A stretch of 10,189 nucleotides of DNA from the NCBI GenBank assembly GCA_003520025.1, contig DOVP01000262.1:1-10189 (forward strand). Direction: 5' to 3'. The notes beneath the pieces are model-generated. The model was not told the DNA's origin and did no database searches. It saw only the letters and a list, made by a program, of their open reading frames with translations. The translations under genes and the position numbers were made by a program. Of this stretch, positions 1 through 6,828 are shown piece by piece. The number at the start of each line of letters is the position of its first letter. Position 1 is the first letter of the stretch. The DNA comes from Phycisphaerales bacterium. Its GTDB lineage: Bacteria; Planctomycetota; Phycisphaerae; Phycisphaerales; SM1A02.

Positions 1-1
1 C

Positions 2-811
2 CAAACCACCATCCTCCTCGCCTGCGCCCTGACAGCCGCCGCATCCATCCTCGGCGGTCTCGTCCCTCTGTGCTGGCGCATCTCCCACCGCTGGATGCAG
101 GGCCTCCTCAGCCTCGTCGCAGGCGTCATGGCCGGTATCGCCGCCCTCGACTTGTTGCCGCATGCGATCGAAGGAATGGCTGCGTCAGCCGCTCATGCCG
201 ATGTGCATGCCCACGCCTCCCACTCCGCCATCCACCAAGCGATGCTCTGGGCCGTCGCTGGATTCCTCGGTATGTATCTGCTCGAGCGTTTCTTCTGCTT
301 TCACCACCATGAACAGGACGAGGGCGGATGCGCCCACGCAGGCCACGGCCACACCATGTCCTGGGTTGGCGGCGTCACAGGCCTCTCGGTCCACGCCATC
401 CTTGCCGGTGTGGGCCTTGGTGCCGCCATCCTTCTGGAATCTGTCGAGGGGGCATCATGGCCCGGCATCGGCATACTCCTGGCCATCGTGCTGCACAAGC
501 CCTTCGACGGTCTGGCCATCGTGACGCTCATGGACCGTGACCATCAGGGTCTTCGGTCCCGTTGGACGGCCACGCTGCTGTACGCAATTGTGACGCCCGT
601 CGGCATCCTGCTGAGTTGGGTGATCGGTGGCAGCACCGACATCGAGGTCTGGGCCGCCCCAGCGGTCGCTGTAACTGCTGGACTGCTGCTGTGCATCGCG
701 CTCAGCGACATCCTGCCCGAACTCCAGTACCACACGCACGACCGCCTGCTGCTCAGCGTGGCGCTTGTCGCAGGCCTGCTGATTGCGGCGGCCGCTTCCG
801 CCCTGCACTGA
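2..811 (+). CDS. ZIP-family divalent metal transporter, 5'-truncated
   Basis: The reading frame is open from position 2 and ends at TGA 809-811, giving 269 visible residues. Homology-like sequence lies upstream of the first internal ATG (95), so the true start is outside the window. Several hydrophobic segments alternate with histidine-rich loops (about visible residues 65-78 and 100-117, the latter with HHH and HAGHGH), which is typical of ZIP proteins that move Zn2+ or similar metals into the cytoplasm across the inner membrane. The N-terminal part resembles ZIP TM1-TM2 (LGGL, then GVMAGIAALDLLPHA). The TM4-like segment carries HAILAG (131-136) and the TM5-like segment HKPFDGLAI (165-173). 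Family ZIPs usually have H-x3-D/E-G in TM4; here that acidic residue is Ala. Substrate cannot be told from sequence. ileS follows after 27 nt on the same strand and may be co-transcribed, though the two functions are not obviously linked. Confidence 0.85.
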   Translation, partial: QTTILLACALTAAASILGGLVPLCWRISHRWMQGLLSLVAGVMAGIAALDLLPHAIEGMAASAAHADVHAHASHSAIHQAMLWAVAGFLGMYLLERFFCFHHHEQDEGGCAHAGHGHTMSWVGGVTGLSVHAILAGVGLGAAILLESVEGASWPGIGILLAIVLHKPFDGLAIVTLMDRDHQGLRSRWTATLLYAIVTPVGILLSWVIGGSTDIEVWAAPAVAVTAGLLLCIALSDILPELQYHTHDRLLLSVALVAGLLIAAAASALH

Positions 812-838
812 GCCTTCTGCCATATCCTGCCACCCTTG

Positions 839-3661
839 ATGACCAAGGACACCAAGACCAACTGGCGGAAGACGCTGAACCTTCCTGCAACGGCCTTCCC
901 GATGCGGGCCAATCTCGCGCAGAATGAGACGGCCTCGGCGAAGCGGTGGGACGGGTTGAATCTGTACGAGCAGGTGACCGCCGCCCGCGAAGACTGCGAG
1001 CCGTTCACCTTCCACGATGGTCCGCCGTTTGCCAATGGTGATATTCACGTCGGCCACCTGCTCAACAAGGTGCTCAAGGACATCGTTGTCCGTTCGAGAC
1101 TGATGAGTGGCCAGCAGTGCCGCTTTGTGCCTGGTTGGGATTGCCATGGCTTGCCGATCGAATACAAGGTGATGACCGATCTGGTCGAGTCCGGCAAGAT
1201 GGAGAAACTCGCAACACTCGATGACGACACTCGTCGTATGGCGATTCGACGCACGTGTCGCAAGTATGCGGAGAAGTACCAGAAGCGGCAAGCCGGGCAG
1301 ATGAAACAGTTGCTTACGCTGGCCGATTACGAGCATCCCTACATGACGATGGATGGCTGCTACGAGCAGTCGGTACTCGAGGTATTTGCTGACCTTGTGC
1401 AGGACGGTCTGGTGTATCGAAAGCTCAAACCGGTGCATTGGTCAACCGCCAACGAAACAGCGCTGGCTGAAGCGGAACTGGAATATGCAGATCGGGTTGA
1501 CCCGTCCATCTGGGTTGATTTCGCGGTGACGGATGCGGACGCTGCAGGGCAGGCCTTTGGTGTGGAACTCGACGAGCGGCCTTCGCTCATGATCTGGACG
1601 ACGACGCCTTGGACGTTGCCTGCAAACATGGCGATCGCGGTCGGCCCTCGCATCACCTATGTGCTGGTACGGATGGACGGCGCACTGACGATCGTTGCCG
1701 AAGAGCGGCTTAGCGCGGTGATGGCAGCCTGTGGCGGCGGCGAGCCTGAGATCCTTGGTCGGTGTCAAGGCGAAGCACTCGCCGCGCTGACCTATGACCA
1801 TCCATTCTGCGACCGGACCGGCCCGGTTCTGCTCGGCGAGCACGTCACGCTTGAGGACGGCACCGGCCTTGTACATACGGCCCCCGGTCACGGCACCGAG
1901 GACTACCTGATCGGACTCGAGGCCGGTCTTGATGTGTACTGCCCAGTCCGCGGCGATGGCACCTTTGACGAGACGGTTCCGTCGTGGCTGCAGGGCCTCT
2001 CGATCTGGGACGGCAACACCAAGGTTGTCGATCATCTGCGAGAACTCGGCAATCTGGTCCACGTGGAGGACTACACGCACTCCTACCCGCACGACTGGCG
2101 TTCCAAGACGCCGGTCATTTTCCGCTCGACCGAGCAGTGGTTCGTGGATGTGAACGCCGGCTTCGGCGGTGGGGGCTCGCTGCGGGATCGCGGACTCGAG
2201 GCGATCGATGATACGGTCGGGTTTGTTCCCGATTGGGGTCGCAAGCGGATGCGCGGCATGGTGGATTCACGGCCGGACTGGTGTCTTTCTCGCCAGCGGT
2301 CTTGGGGGCTTCCGATTCCTGCGTTCCTGATGCCGGACGGCTTGATGTTGCTGACCGCTGCAAGTACCCGCGCTGTAGCAAAGGTCTTCGGCGAGCGTGG
2401 ATCGGATGCGTGGTTCCTCGAATCACCTGCTGACTTGCTCGCAGCGTGGGACCCCGCGGCGGATCCGGATACGCCCGATGATGTGGACGTTGCGAGCCTC
2501 CGCAAGACACACGAGATCTTCGACGTCTGGATGGAGTCGGGTTCCTCGTGGAATGCGGTCATGCGGGCCCGCGGGCTCGGCTTCCCGTCGGATCTGTATC
2601 TGGAAGGTTCTGATCAGCACCGAGGCTGGTTCCAACTCTCCATGCTCGCATCGCTCGGCGCCACCGGCGAGCCGCCGTTCCGCACACTGCTGACCCACGG
2701 GTTCATCGTCGATCGGGACGGCAAGAAGATGGCCAAGTCCGACGGCAATGCGCTGAGCGTCGAGGATCTGCTCAAGGATGTCGGTGCCGACGTGTGCCGG
2801 TGGTGGGTCAGCTCGCTGGCATTCGAGAATGACATTCGTGTGGACATGGAGCTCTTCCAACTCGCGGGCGAATCATATCGCAAGGTTCGCAACACACTGC
2901 GGTTTCTTTTGAGCAATATCGGTGATCATGAGCCGGATGCGGGTGAGTTGGACGGGCTGCCTGCCACATCGCTCGAGGCGTGGCTTCTCGGCAGAACACG
3001 TGCCTTGCAAAACGTCGTGACCGCTGCATGGGAGTCCTACGAGTTCCGCCGGGCGCATTTGGCCATCTTTGACTTCTGCAATGACACGCTCAGTTCCATG
3101 TACTGCGTTGCCATGAAAGATCGCCTCTACTGCGACCTCGCTGACTCGCCGCGTCGTCGCCGGGCGCAGGCAGCCATGCGGTTGGTTGCCGAGACGCTGT
3201 GCCGACTGCTCGCGCCGATGATTCCACATACGGCGGATGAGGCGTGGCGGACGATGCGGGGCGACGATGCGTGTGTGCATCTGGAAACACTGCCTGCCAC
3301 GAGGGAGATTGAGGTATCACCTGCATGGATTGCTGCCATGACCGTCCGCGAGTCCGCGCTTCGGGTGCTTGAGCAGGCCAAGCAGGCTGGCATTGAGAAG
3401 TCACTCGATGCCGGACTCGTGATTCCCGACCCGGATGGCGTGCTTGAGCCGCTCCGGGAGGATCTGTGTGATCTGCTCGAGGTGTCGCGTTTGAACTTTG
3501 ACGGCAGCGCCACCGAGATCACGGCCGTTGATTTGCGGGATCAGCCCGCATGCGAGCGATCGTGGCGCCGCGACGAGACGGTTGCTGAGCGGGCGAACGG
3601 ATCGTGGTTGTCAGATCGCGATTGGGACGCGGTGGGGGCAGGTACCGCCCCCGGGCATTGA
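839..3661 (+). CDS. ileS: Isoleucyl-tRNA synthetase (class Ia)
   Basis: This 940-residue protein charges tRNA-Ile with isoleucine in the cytoplasm; the length matches bacterial IleRS. In order: an N-terminal region with the typical LPxTxFPMRANLA pattern (about 15-27), the HIGH-type signature HVGH (70-73) after PPFANGDI, the CP1 editing domain with WTTTPWTLPAN (253-263) and HTAPGHGTEDY (346-356), which keeps the His and Asp expected for hydrolysis of Val-tRNA-Ile, then RPDWCLSRQRSWG (478-490), GSDQHRGWF (590-598), the KMSKS loop as KMAKS (630-634) and a helical anticodon-binding domain. The C-terminal zinc finger is degenerate: CERS (905-908) and SDRD (925-928) stand where C-x2-C pairs are expected. 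The start could be TTG 836 or ATG 839; I prefer ATG. Neither has a visible Shine-Dalgarno sequence. The last codons overlap a GC-rich hairpin (GGGGGC 3634-3639 with GCCCCC 3647-3652). Confidence 0.97.
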   Translation: MTKDTKTNWRKTLNLPATAFPMRANLAQNETASAKRWDGLNLYEQVTAAREDCEPFTFHDGPPFANGDIHVGHLLNKVLKDIVVRSRLMSGQQCRFVPGWDCHGLPIEYKVMTDLVESGKMEKLATLDDDTRRMAIRRTCRKYAEKYQKRQAGQMKQLLTLADYEHPYMTMDGCYEQSVLEVFADLVQDGLVYRKLKPVHWSTANETALAEAELEYADRVDPSIWVDFAVTDADAAGQAFGVELDERPSLMIWTTTPWTLPANMAIAVGPRITYVLVRMDGALTIVAEERLSAVMAACGGGEPEILGRCQGEALAALTYDHPFCDRTGPVLLGEHVTLEDGTGLVHTAPGHGTEDYLIGLEAGLDVYCPVRGDGTFDETVPSWLQGLSIWDGNTKVVDHLRELGNLVHVEDYTHSYPHDWRSKTPVIFRSTEQWFVDVNAGFGGGGSLRDRGLEAIDDTVGFVPDWGRKRMRGMVDSRPDWCLSRQRSWGLPIPAFLMPDGLMLLTAASTRAVAKVFGERGSDAWFLESPADLLAAWDPAADPDTPDDVDVASLRKTHEIFDVWMESGSSWNAVMRARGLGFPSDLYLEGSDQHRGWFQLSMLASLGATGEPPFRTLLTHGFIVDRDGKKMAKSDGNALSVEDLLKDVGADVCRWWVSSLAFENDIRVDMELFQLAGESYRKVRNTLRFLLSNIGDHEPDAGELDGLPATSLEAWLLGRTRALQNVVTAAWESYEFRRAHLAIFDFCNDTLSSMYCVAMKDRLYCDLADSPRRRRAQAAMRLVAETLCRLLAPMIPHTADEAWRTMRGDDACVHLETLPATREIEVSPAWIAAMTVRESALRVLEQAKQAGIEKSLDAGLVIPDPDGVLEPLREDLCDLLEVSRLNFDGSATEITAVDLRDQPACERSWRRDETVAERANGSWLSDRDWDAVGAGTAPGH

Positions 3662-3667
3662 CTCTGA

Positions 3668-3737
3668 TCAACTCTTTGGAGTGGATCCCCGGGATCCCCG
3701 AGTGGTATCCGACCTATTTGCTCAACTCACTTTGGAG
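3668..3737. repeat. Convergent gap with palindrome and short direct repeat
   Basis: ileS (+) and the tRNA-binding gene (-) end facing each other, 60 nt apart. The gap contains GGATCCCCGGGATCC at 3683-3697, which is self-complementary as two 7-nt arms around one base. TCAACTCTTTGGAG at 3668-3681 recurs at 3722-3737 with a 2-nt AC insertion after TCAACTC; the second copy covers the stop codon and last codons of the minus-strand gene. There is no clear T-tract on either strand, so a bidirectional terminator role is possible but not shown. Confidence 0.4.
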
Positions 3738-4090
3738 CCGGGGGGCGTTTTGGCATCCACCCGCAACACACGAACTTCGCCCTTCTCGCCGTCTTCGCCC
3801 ACAGCACTGGCCGCCATGATCATGCCTTGGCTAATTTCGCCGCGGATGGTGCGTGGTTCGAGGTTGGCCACGATGACGACCTGTGTGCCGATCAGATCCT
3901 CCGGTGTGTACCACGCCTTGATACCGGCGCACACCTGACGGCCATCGGGCGTACCGTCATCGAGTTGAATTTTCAGCAATCGGTCGGCGTTCGGATGCGG
4001 CTCGGCAGCCGTGATGGTCGCGATACGGAGATCCAGATTCGTGAACTGGTCGAATGGCACGCTTGGAAGAGGTTCGGGAGAGGCGGCCAT
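3722..4090 (-). CDS. Stand-alone tRNA-binding OB-fold protein (MetRS beta/C-terminal-like)
   Basis: This 122-residue protein is essentially one tRNA-binding OB-fold of the kind found at the C-terminus of methionyl-tRNA synthetase, in separate MetRS beta subunits, Trbp111 and CsaA. Diagnostic segments are FDQFTNLDLRIATI (13-26), PHPNADRLLKIQLDDG (31-46), YTPEDLIGTQVVIVANLEPR (61-80) and the SQGMIMAAS core (87-95), with a final PGSKV. The QGMIMAAS pattern fits the MetRS-type domain better than CsaA. The protein probably binds tRNA in the cytoplasm, perhaps in trans with a MetRS lacking this domain; that partner is not in the window. The frame stays open upstream to 4294, but homology begins just after ATG 4090, which has a GGAG site 8 nt upstream. 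The gene lies 37 nt downstream of the PpiD-like gene and is probably co-transcribed with it. Confidence 0.88.
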   Translation of the reverse strand: MAASPEPLPSVPFDQFTNLDLRIATITAAEPHPNADRLLKIQLDDGTPDGRQVCAGIKAWYTPEDLIGTQVVIVANLEPRTIRGEISQGMIMAASAVGEDGEKGEVRVLRVDAKTPPGSKVS

Positions 4091-4098
4091 AGTCAAAG

Positions 4099-4103
4099 CT
4101 CCG
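4099..4103 (-). promoter_or_regulatory. Ribosome binding site of the tRNA-binding protein gene
   Basis: On the minus strand CGGAG lies 8 nt before ATG 4090-4088. It supports this start over the in-frame upstream ATGs (for example at 4180), which would overlap the preceding gene and add residues with no similarity to the family. Confidence 0.6.
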
Positions 4104-4127
4104 TGTAGAAGGAAACCGGAAGCGTGC

Positions 4128-6008
4128 CTACTCGGCGACGGATGCCGTGGCGGGTTGGTCGCCTTCTGTGTCGTCGTCATCGCGTTGGCCTGATCGAACG
4201 AACTTGTTCCGCTCACGCAGCGCATCGGTTGCGAAGGAGTCTGCGAGTGAACCGAGGTCCTGACCACCGAACTCATCGGCCATGATGCGACCACTCAGCA
4301 GGCCTTGATCGAAATAACTGTCGAACTGAGGCTGCTGCATGGGAACCCGTCGGTCGAGTTCTGCGACAAGGACGGCCATGTTCGGTTCTGACGCAAGGAT
4401 CAGCACCCGCTGCTCACGATCGGTCTGGTCGAGGGGGGCGGTGCCCAGTTCGATCGATCGATCAACCATGCGGTCGACGAGTGTCTGATCGACTCCGAGG
4501 CCTCGCACCGTGCCGCCTCGGGGTACGTTTGGGTGCATATATCGTTGAAACGAAGCGGGGCCCTGAACAACTTCGCCGTGATTCTCAGCGATGCCCTTGA
4601 GGCCCGATTCACGCGCCACAGTCTCCATGGCATCCAGTTCTTGGGTGAGCCGGTCCCAGTGTGCCAGCCGCCGCAAGTTCTCAATCACCTCCGGCCGCAC
4701 CTCGTCCAATGTGGCCGGTGGCCGCGCGGAATCGGCAGCGGTCATCCGGAAGATCCAGAGGTTGCCCTGCCGATCAGTCAAAACGGGTCCAGCCAGTTCG
4801 TTTTGCACCGGCACTTCGCCAGTGCCGCCGAATTCCCGAGCCAGTGCCACCAAATCGGACAGTCGCCGCGTCGGGTTGCCGTTGCGGTTAGGTCCGTACC
4901 GATTGGTGCCAGCCTCTCCAACTCTTGGCAACTGCGAGATGGATTCCATGTCCGCCAAGCCATCGGTCGATTCGGCAGCGGGTAGGGCACCATCACCTTC
5001 AAGGGCAAGATTGAATCGCTCGGCGAGTTGACCTCGCAGCGTATCCATCGACAGGCGGTCGTTCTTCCATGTGTCCGGGAGCACGACGAAATTCTCGTGC
5101 GTTGCAAAGCCGCGGCGAGGTGCCCGCAGAGCATCGGAGGCGCCGCGGGCAATGGTTGGCATGAGGTCGGATACCTGCTGCTCGACATAGGCATCCAGGA
5201 CTTCGTCTGGGACCGCGGTGGCACCATCCACCGTTTCAAAGCGGGCCTGATTCTTCCGCCAGAACTTTCTCGCCTCAAGGTCATCGGCTGCGACCGCTGC
5301 CCGCACAGAGGCTTCTGCCGCTGAGCGGGGGATCTCCAACCACTCCACCGCCGCGCGGTCGGGAAGCCGGTAGCCGAAGCCGTGTTCACCCTCACCTGGT
5401 TCGACGTCGCCCCACTGATCGAAGTGCGTCAATTGCGCTGCTTCATCCGGCATCTTGCCGCTTTCGGCCTTGGCGGGCACGACAACGTATCTCGCATCCA
5501 CACCATCGAGCATCTTGCGGGATTCGAGTTTCAGACGTCGATCAGAAAGCCGGCCCGCCGTCTGAATTCTGCCGAGGTAGCGCCGAATACCGGTGTAGTT
5601 GATGATCGCTTGCCGGACAGCAGCGGGGGGGAAGCCGATCTGTCTGCTCAGAGTCAGCACATCGTCAGGATTGATGGCTGCCGATGCTGCTCCGCCAATC
5701 AAGCCGGCCTGCGAGGCTTCGTGAATGAGTAGGTAGTACCGATCGGGATCATTGCCGATCGATCCGATGATCGGCAGAGGCGAGAGCGTGCCTTCCAGTC
5801 GCTGCAGGATCTGCACCTGCTGCTGCACGAGTTGCCAGTCTTCCCGGGTGACGGCCTTTCCGTCCTCGCCCATCGTGGCAATCTCCGAGCCACGGCCACC
5901 GAACTGGGCCATCAGGTCGGGCAATTGCGGCATGAGGAAGACGATCATGAGGCCGACGCCGAAGACGGCGAGCAGGATTCGGTTGTACTTGCGGAGCAGG
6001 CGATTCAT
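4128..6008 (-). CDS. Membrane-anchored SurA/PpiD-like protein, no clear parvulin domain
   Basis: This 626-residue protein starts with a short basic segment (RLLRKYNR) and one hydrophobic stretch at about residues 10-29 that is not followed by a cleavage site, so it looks like an N-in signal anchor with the rest outside the cytoplasm. The N-terminal layout, the GYRLPDRAAVEWLEIP segment (about 212-227) and ARKFWRKNQARF (246-257) resemble the regions that precede the parvulin domain in PpiD/SurA-type folding factors. Further on, RPPATLDEVRPEVIENLRR resembles the segment that follows such a domain. I cannot find the usual parvulin landmarks between them, so prolyl isomerase activity is doubtful and a chaperone-like role is more likely. 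The C-terminus is polar and acidic (DDDDTEGD). The start is the only ATG at the 5' end; no strong Shine-Dalgarno sequence is visible. The gene lies 109 nt after rpsD; a 6-bp inverted repeat in that gap (6066-6071 with 6096-6101, 24-nt loop) is too weak to call a terminator. Confidence 0.65.
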   Translation of the reverse strand: MNRLLRKYNRILLAVFGVGLMIVFLMPQLPDLMAQFGGRGSEIATMGEDGKAVTREDWQLVQQQVQILQRLEGTLSPLPIIGSIGNDPDRYYLLIHEASQAGLIGGAASAAINPDDVLTLSRQIGFPPAAVRQAIINYTGIRRYLGRIQTAGRLSDRRLKLESRKMLDGVDARYVVVPAKAESGKMPDEAAQLTHFDQWGDVEPGEGEHGFGYRLPDRAAVEWLEIPRSAAEASVRAAVAADDLEARKFWRKNQARFETVDGATAVPDEVLDAYVEQQVSDLMPTIARGASDALRAPRRGFATHENFVVLPDTWKNDRLSMDTLRGQLAERFNLALEGDGALPAAESTDGLADMESISQLPRVGEAGTNRYGPNRNGNPTRRLSDLVALAREFGGTGEVPVQNELAGPVLTDRQGNLWIFRMTAADSARPPATLDEVRPEVIENLRRLAHWDRLTQELDAMETVARESGLKGIAENHGEVVQGPASFQRYMHPNVPRGGTVRGLGVDQTLVDRMVDRSIELGTAPLDQTDREQRVLILASEPNMAVLVAELDRRVPMQQPQFDSYFDQGLLSGRIMADEFGGQDLGSLADSFATDALRERNKFVRSGQRDDDDTEGDQPATASVAE

Positions 6009-6117
6009 GTGGCGTGATCTCGTTCACATGCTTGGGTTGCGGGCGCAGTGGGGAAGATACCGAGTGGGCCGTGGCCTCCTCAGCGTGATGCCCAGCGGCC
6101 CGGGGGAGAGATTCGAT

Positions 6118-6717
6118 TCAGCGATAGAACTCGACGATGAGATTCGTGTTGACCTCGAAAGGGATGCGATCCGGTGTGGGGGCACCATTGACGGTCGCTG
6201 TCAGATCGGAGGGATTGACCGAAATCCACTCAGGCACCAAGTGACCTGCGAGCGACTCCATATTCTCCCGTGCGACCTTGTGAATGCGATCCTTGAAGGT
6301 GATGACATCACCGGGCTTCAGGGCGATGCTCGGTCGGTCGGCGCGTTTGCCGTTGAGCAGCACATGGCCGTGTACAACCATCTGCCGAGCAGCCCAGATC
6401 GTGCGGACGAAACCGCAGCGGCGGACGACGTTGTCGAGGCGTCCTTCGAGCAGTTGCAGCAGCACGTCGCCGGTATTGCCCTTGCGACGGCTCGCTTCCA
6501 CCACATAGCGACGGAACTGCTTCTCCATGATGCTGTAGTGGTAGCGGAGTTTCTGCTTCTCGGTCAGGCGAATGCCGTAGTCCTTCGGCCGTCGGTTGCG
6601 AAAGCCATGCATGCCAGGGGCGTTGAGTTGACGCCGAGCCGTATGCTTCGGGATGTCCGCGATCGGGACGCCGACGCGGCGGGACAATTTGACCTTGGGA
6701 CCGATGTACCGAGCCAT
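6118..6717 (-). CDS. rpsD: Small ribosomal subunit protein uS4
   Basis: This 199-residue protein is S4, a primary 16S rRNA binder that starts 30S body assembly. It begins MARYIGPKVKLSRR and lacks the four-cysteine zinc motif, so it is the zinc-free type. The N-terminal domain has KDYGIRLTEKQKLRYHY (45-61), and the S4 RNA-binding module spans about 91-143 (EGRLDNVVRRCGF, then ARQMVVHGHVLLNG). The C-terminus ends LIVEFYR, close to the family norm. The frame is open for 30 codons upstream, but those residues are not S4-like; ATG 6717 is preceded by GGAG at 6732-6729, 11 nt away. It stands apart from other ribosomal-protein genes, between the purF-like and PpiD-like genes. S4 represses its own synthesis through leader RNA in E. 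coli and B. subtilis; a hairpin lies just upstream here. Confidence 0.97.
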   Translation of the reverse strand: MARYIGPKVKLSRRVGVPIADIPKHTARRQLNAPGMHGFRNRRPKDYGIRLTEKQKLRYHYSIMEKQFRRYVVEASRRKGNTGDVLLQLLEGRLDNVVRRCGFVRTIWAARQMVVHGHVLLNGKRADRPSIALKPGDVITFKDRIHKVARENMESLAGHLVPEWISVNPSDLTATVNGAPTPDRIPFEVNTNLIVEFYR

Positions 6718-6737
6718 ACGAGCGCTATCTCCAATAC

Positions 6738-6758
6738 CCCCGAGGAACCTCCACGGGG
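6738..6758 (-). promoter_or_regulatory. Hairpin in the rpsD leader
   Basis: The minus-strand RNA here can fold as CCCCG paired with CGGGG (5 bp), one U-U mismatch, then GGA paired with UCC (3 bp) around a 3-nt loop. It ends 20 nt before the rpsD start and contains GGAGG inside the stem-loop. The 111-nt gap (6718-6828) also has TTGACG at about 6807-6802 on the minus strand, a possible -35, but I see no convincing -10. A regulatory role, such as S4 autoregulation, is a guess. Confidence 0.35.
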
Positions 6759-6828
6759 CGGGGTGAATCAAGTCGCGTAGTGGATCACAAAGGGGTCTCT
6801 GCGTCAACCCAAAGGGACTTCGAGGCCC

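Noticed and set aside
455..1438. A 327-codon minus-strand open frame across the ZIP and ileS boundary
   Set aside because: It is antisense to two well-supported genes and its translation has no domain logic.
2729..2743. KMAKS in place of KMSKS in IleRS
   Set aside because: Ala at the third position is an accepted variant of this loop in class I synthetases and does not suggest loss of activity.
4451..4463. CGATCGATCGATC run inside the PpiD-like gene
   Set aside because: It is only three repeats of a 4-nt unit, encodes ordinary residues in frame, and is expected by chance in GC-rich coding DNA.
6066..6101. 6-bp inverted repeat in the gap after rpsD as a terminator
   Set aside because: The loop is 24 nt, the stem is short and no T-tract follows, so it is not supportable as an intrinsic terminator.
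5752..6780. A 342-codon + strand open frame opposite rpsD and the start of the PpiD-like gene
   Set aside because: It spans two real minus-strand genes and their gap, shows no recognisable domain, and has the composition of a shadow frame.
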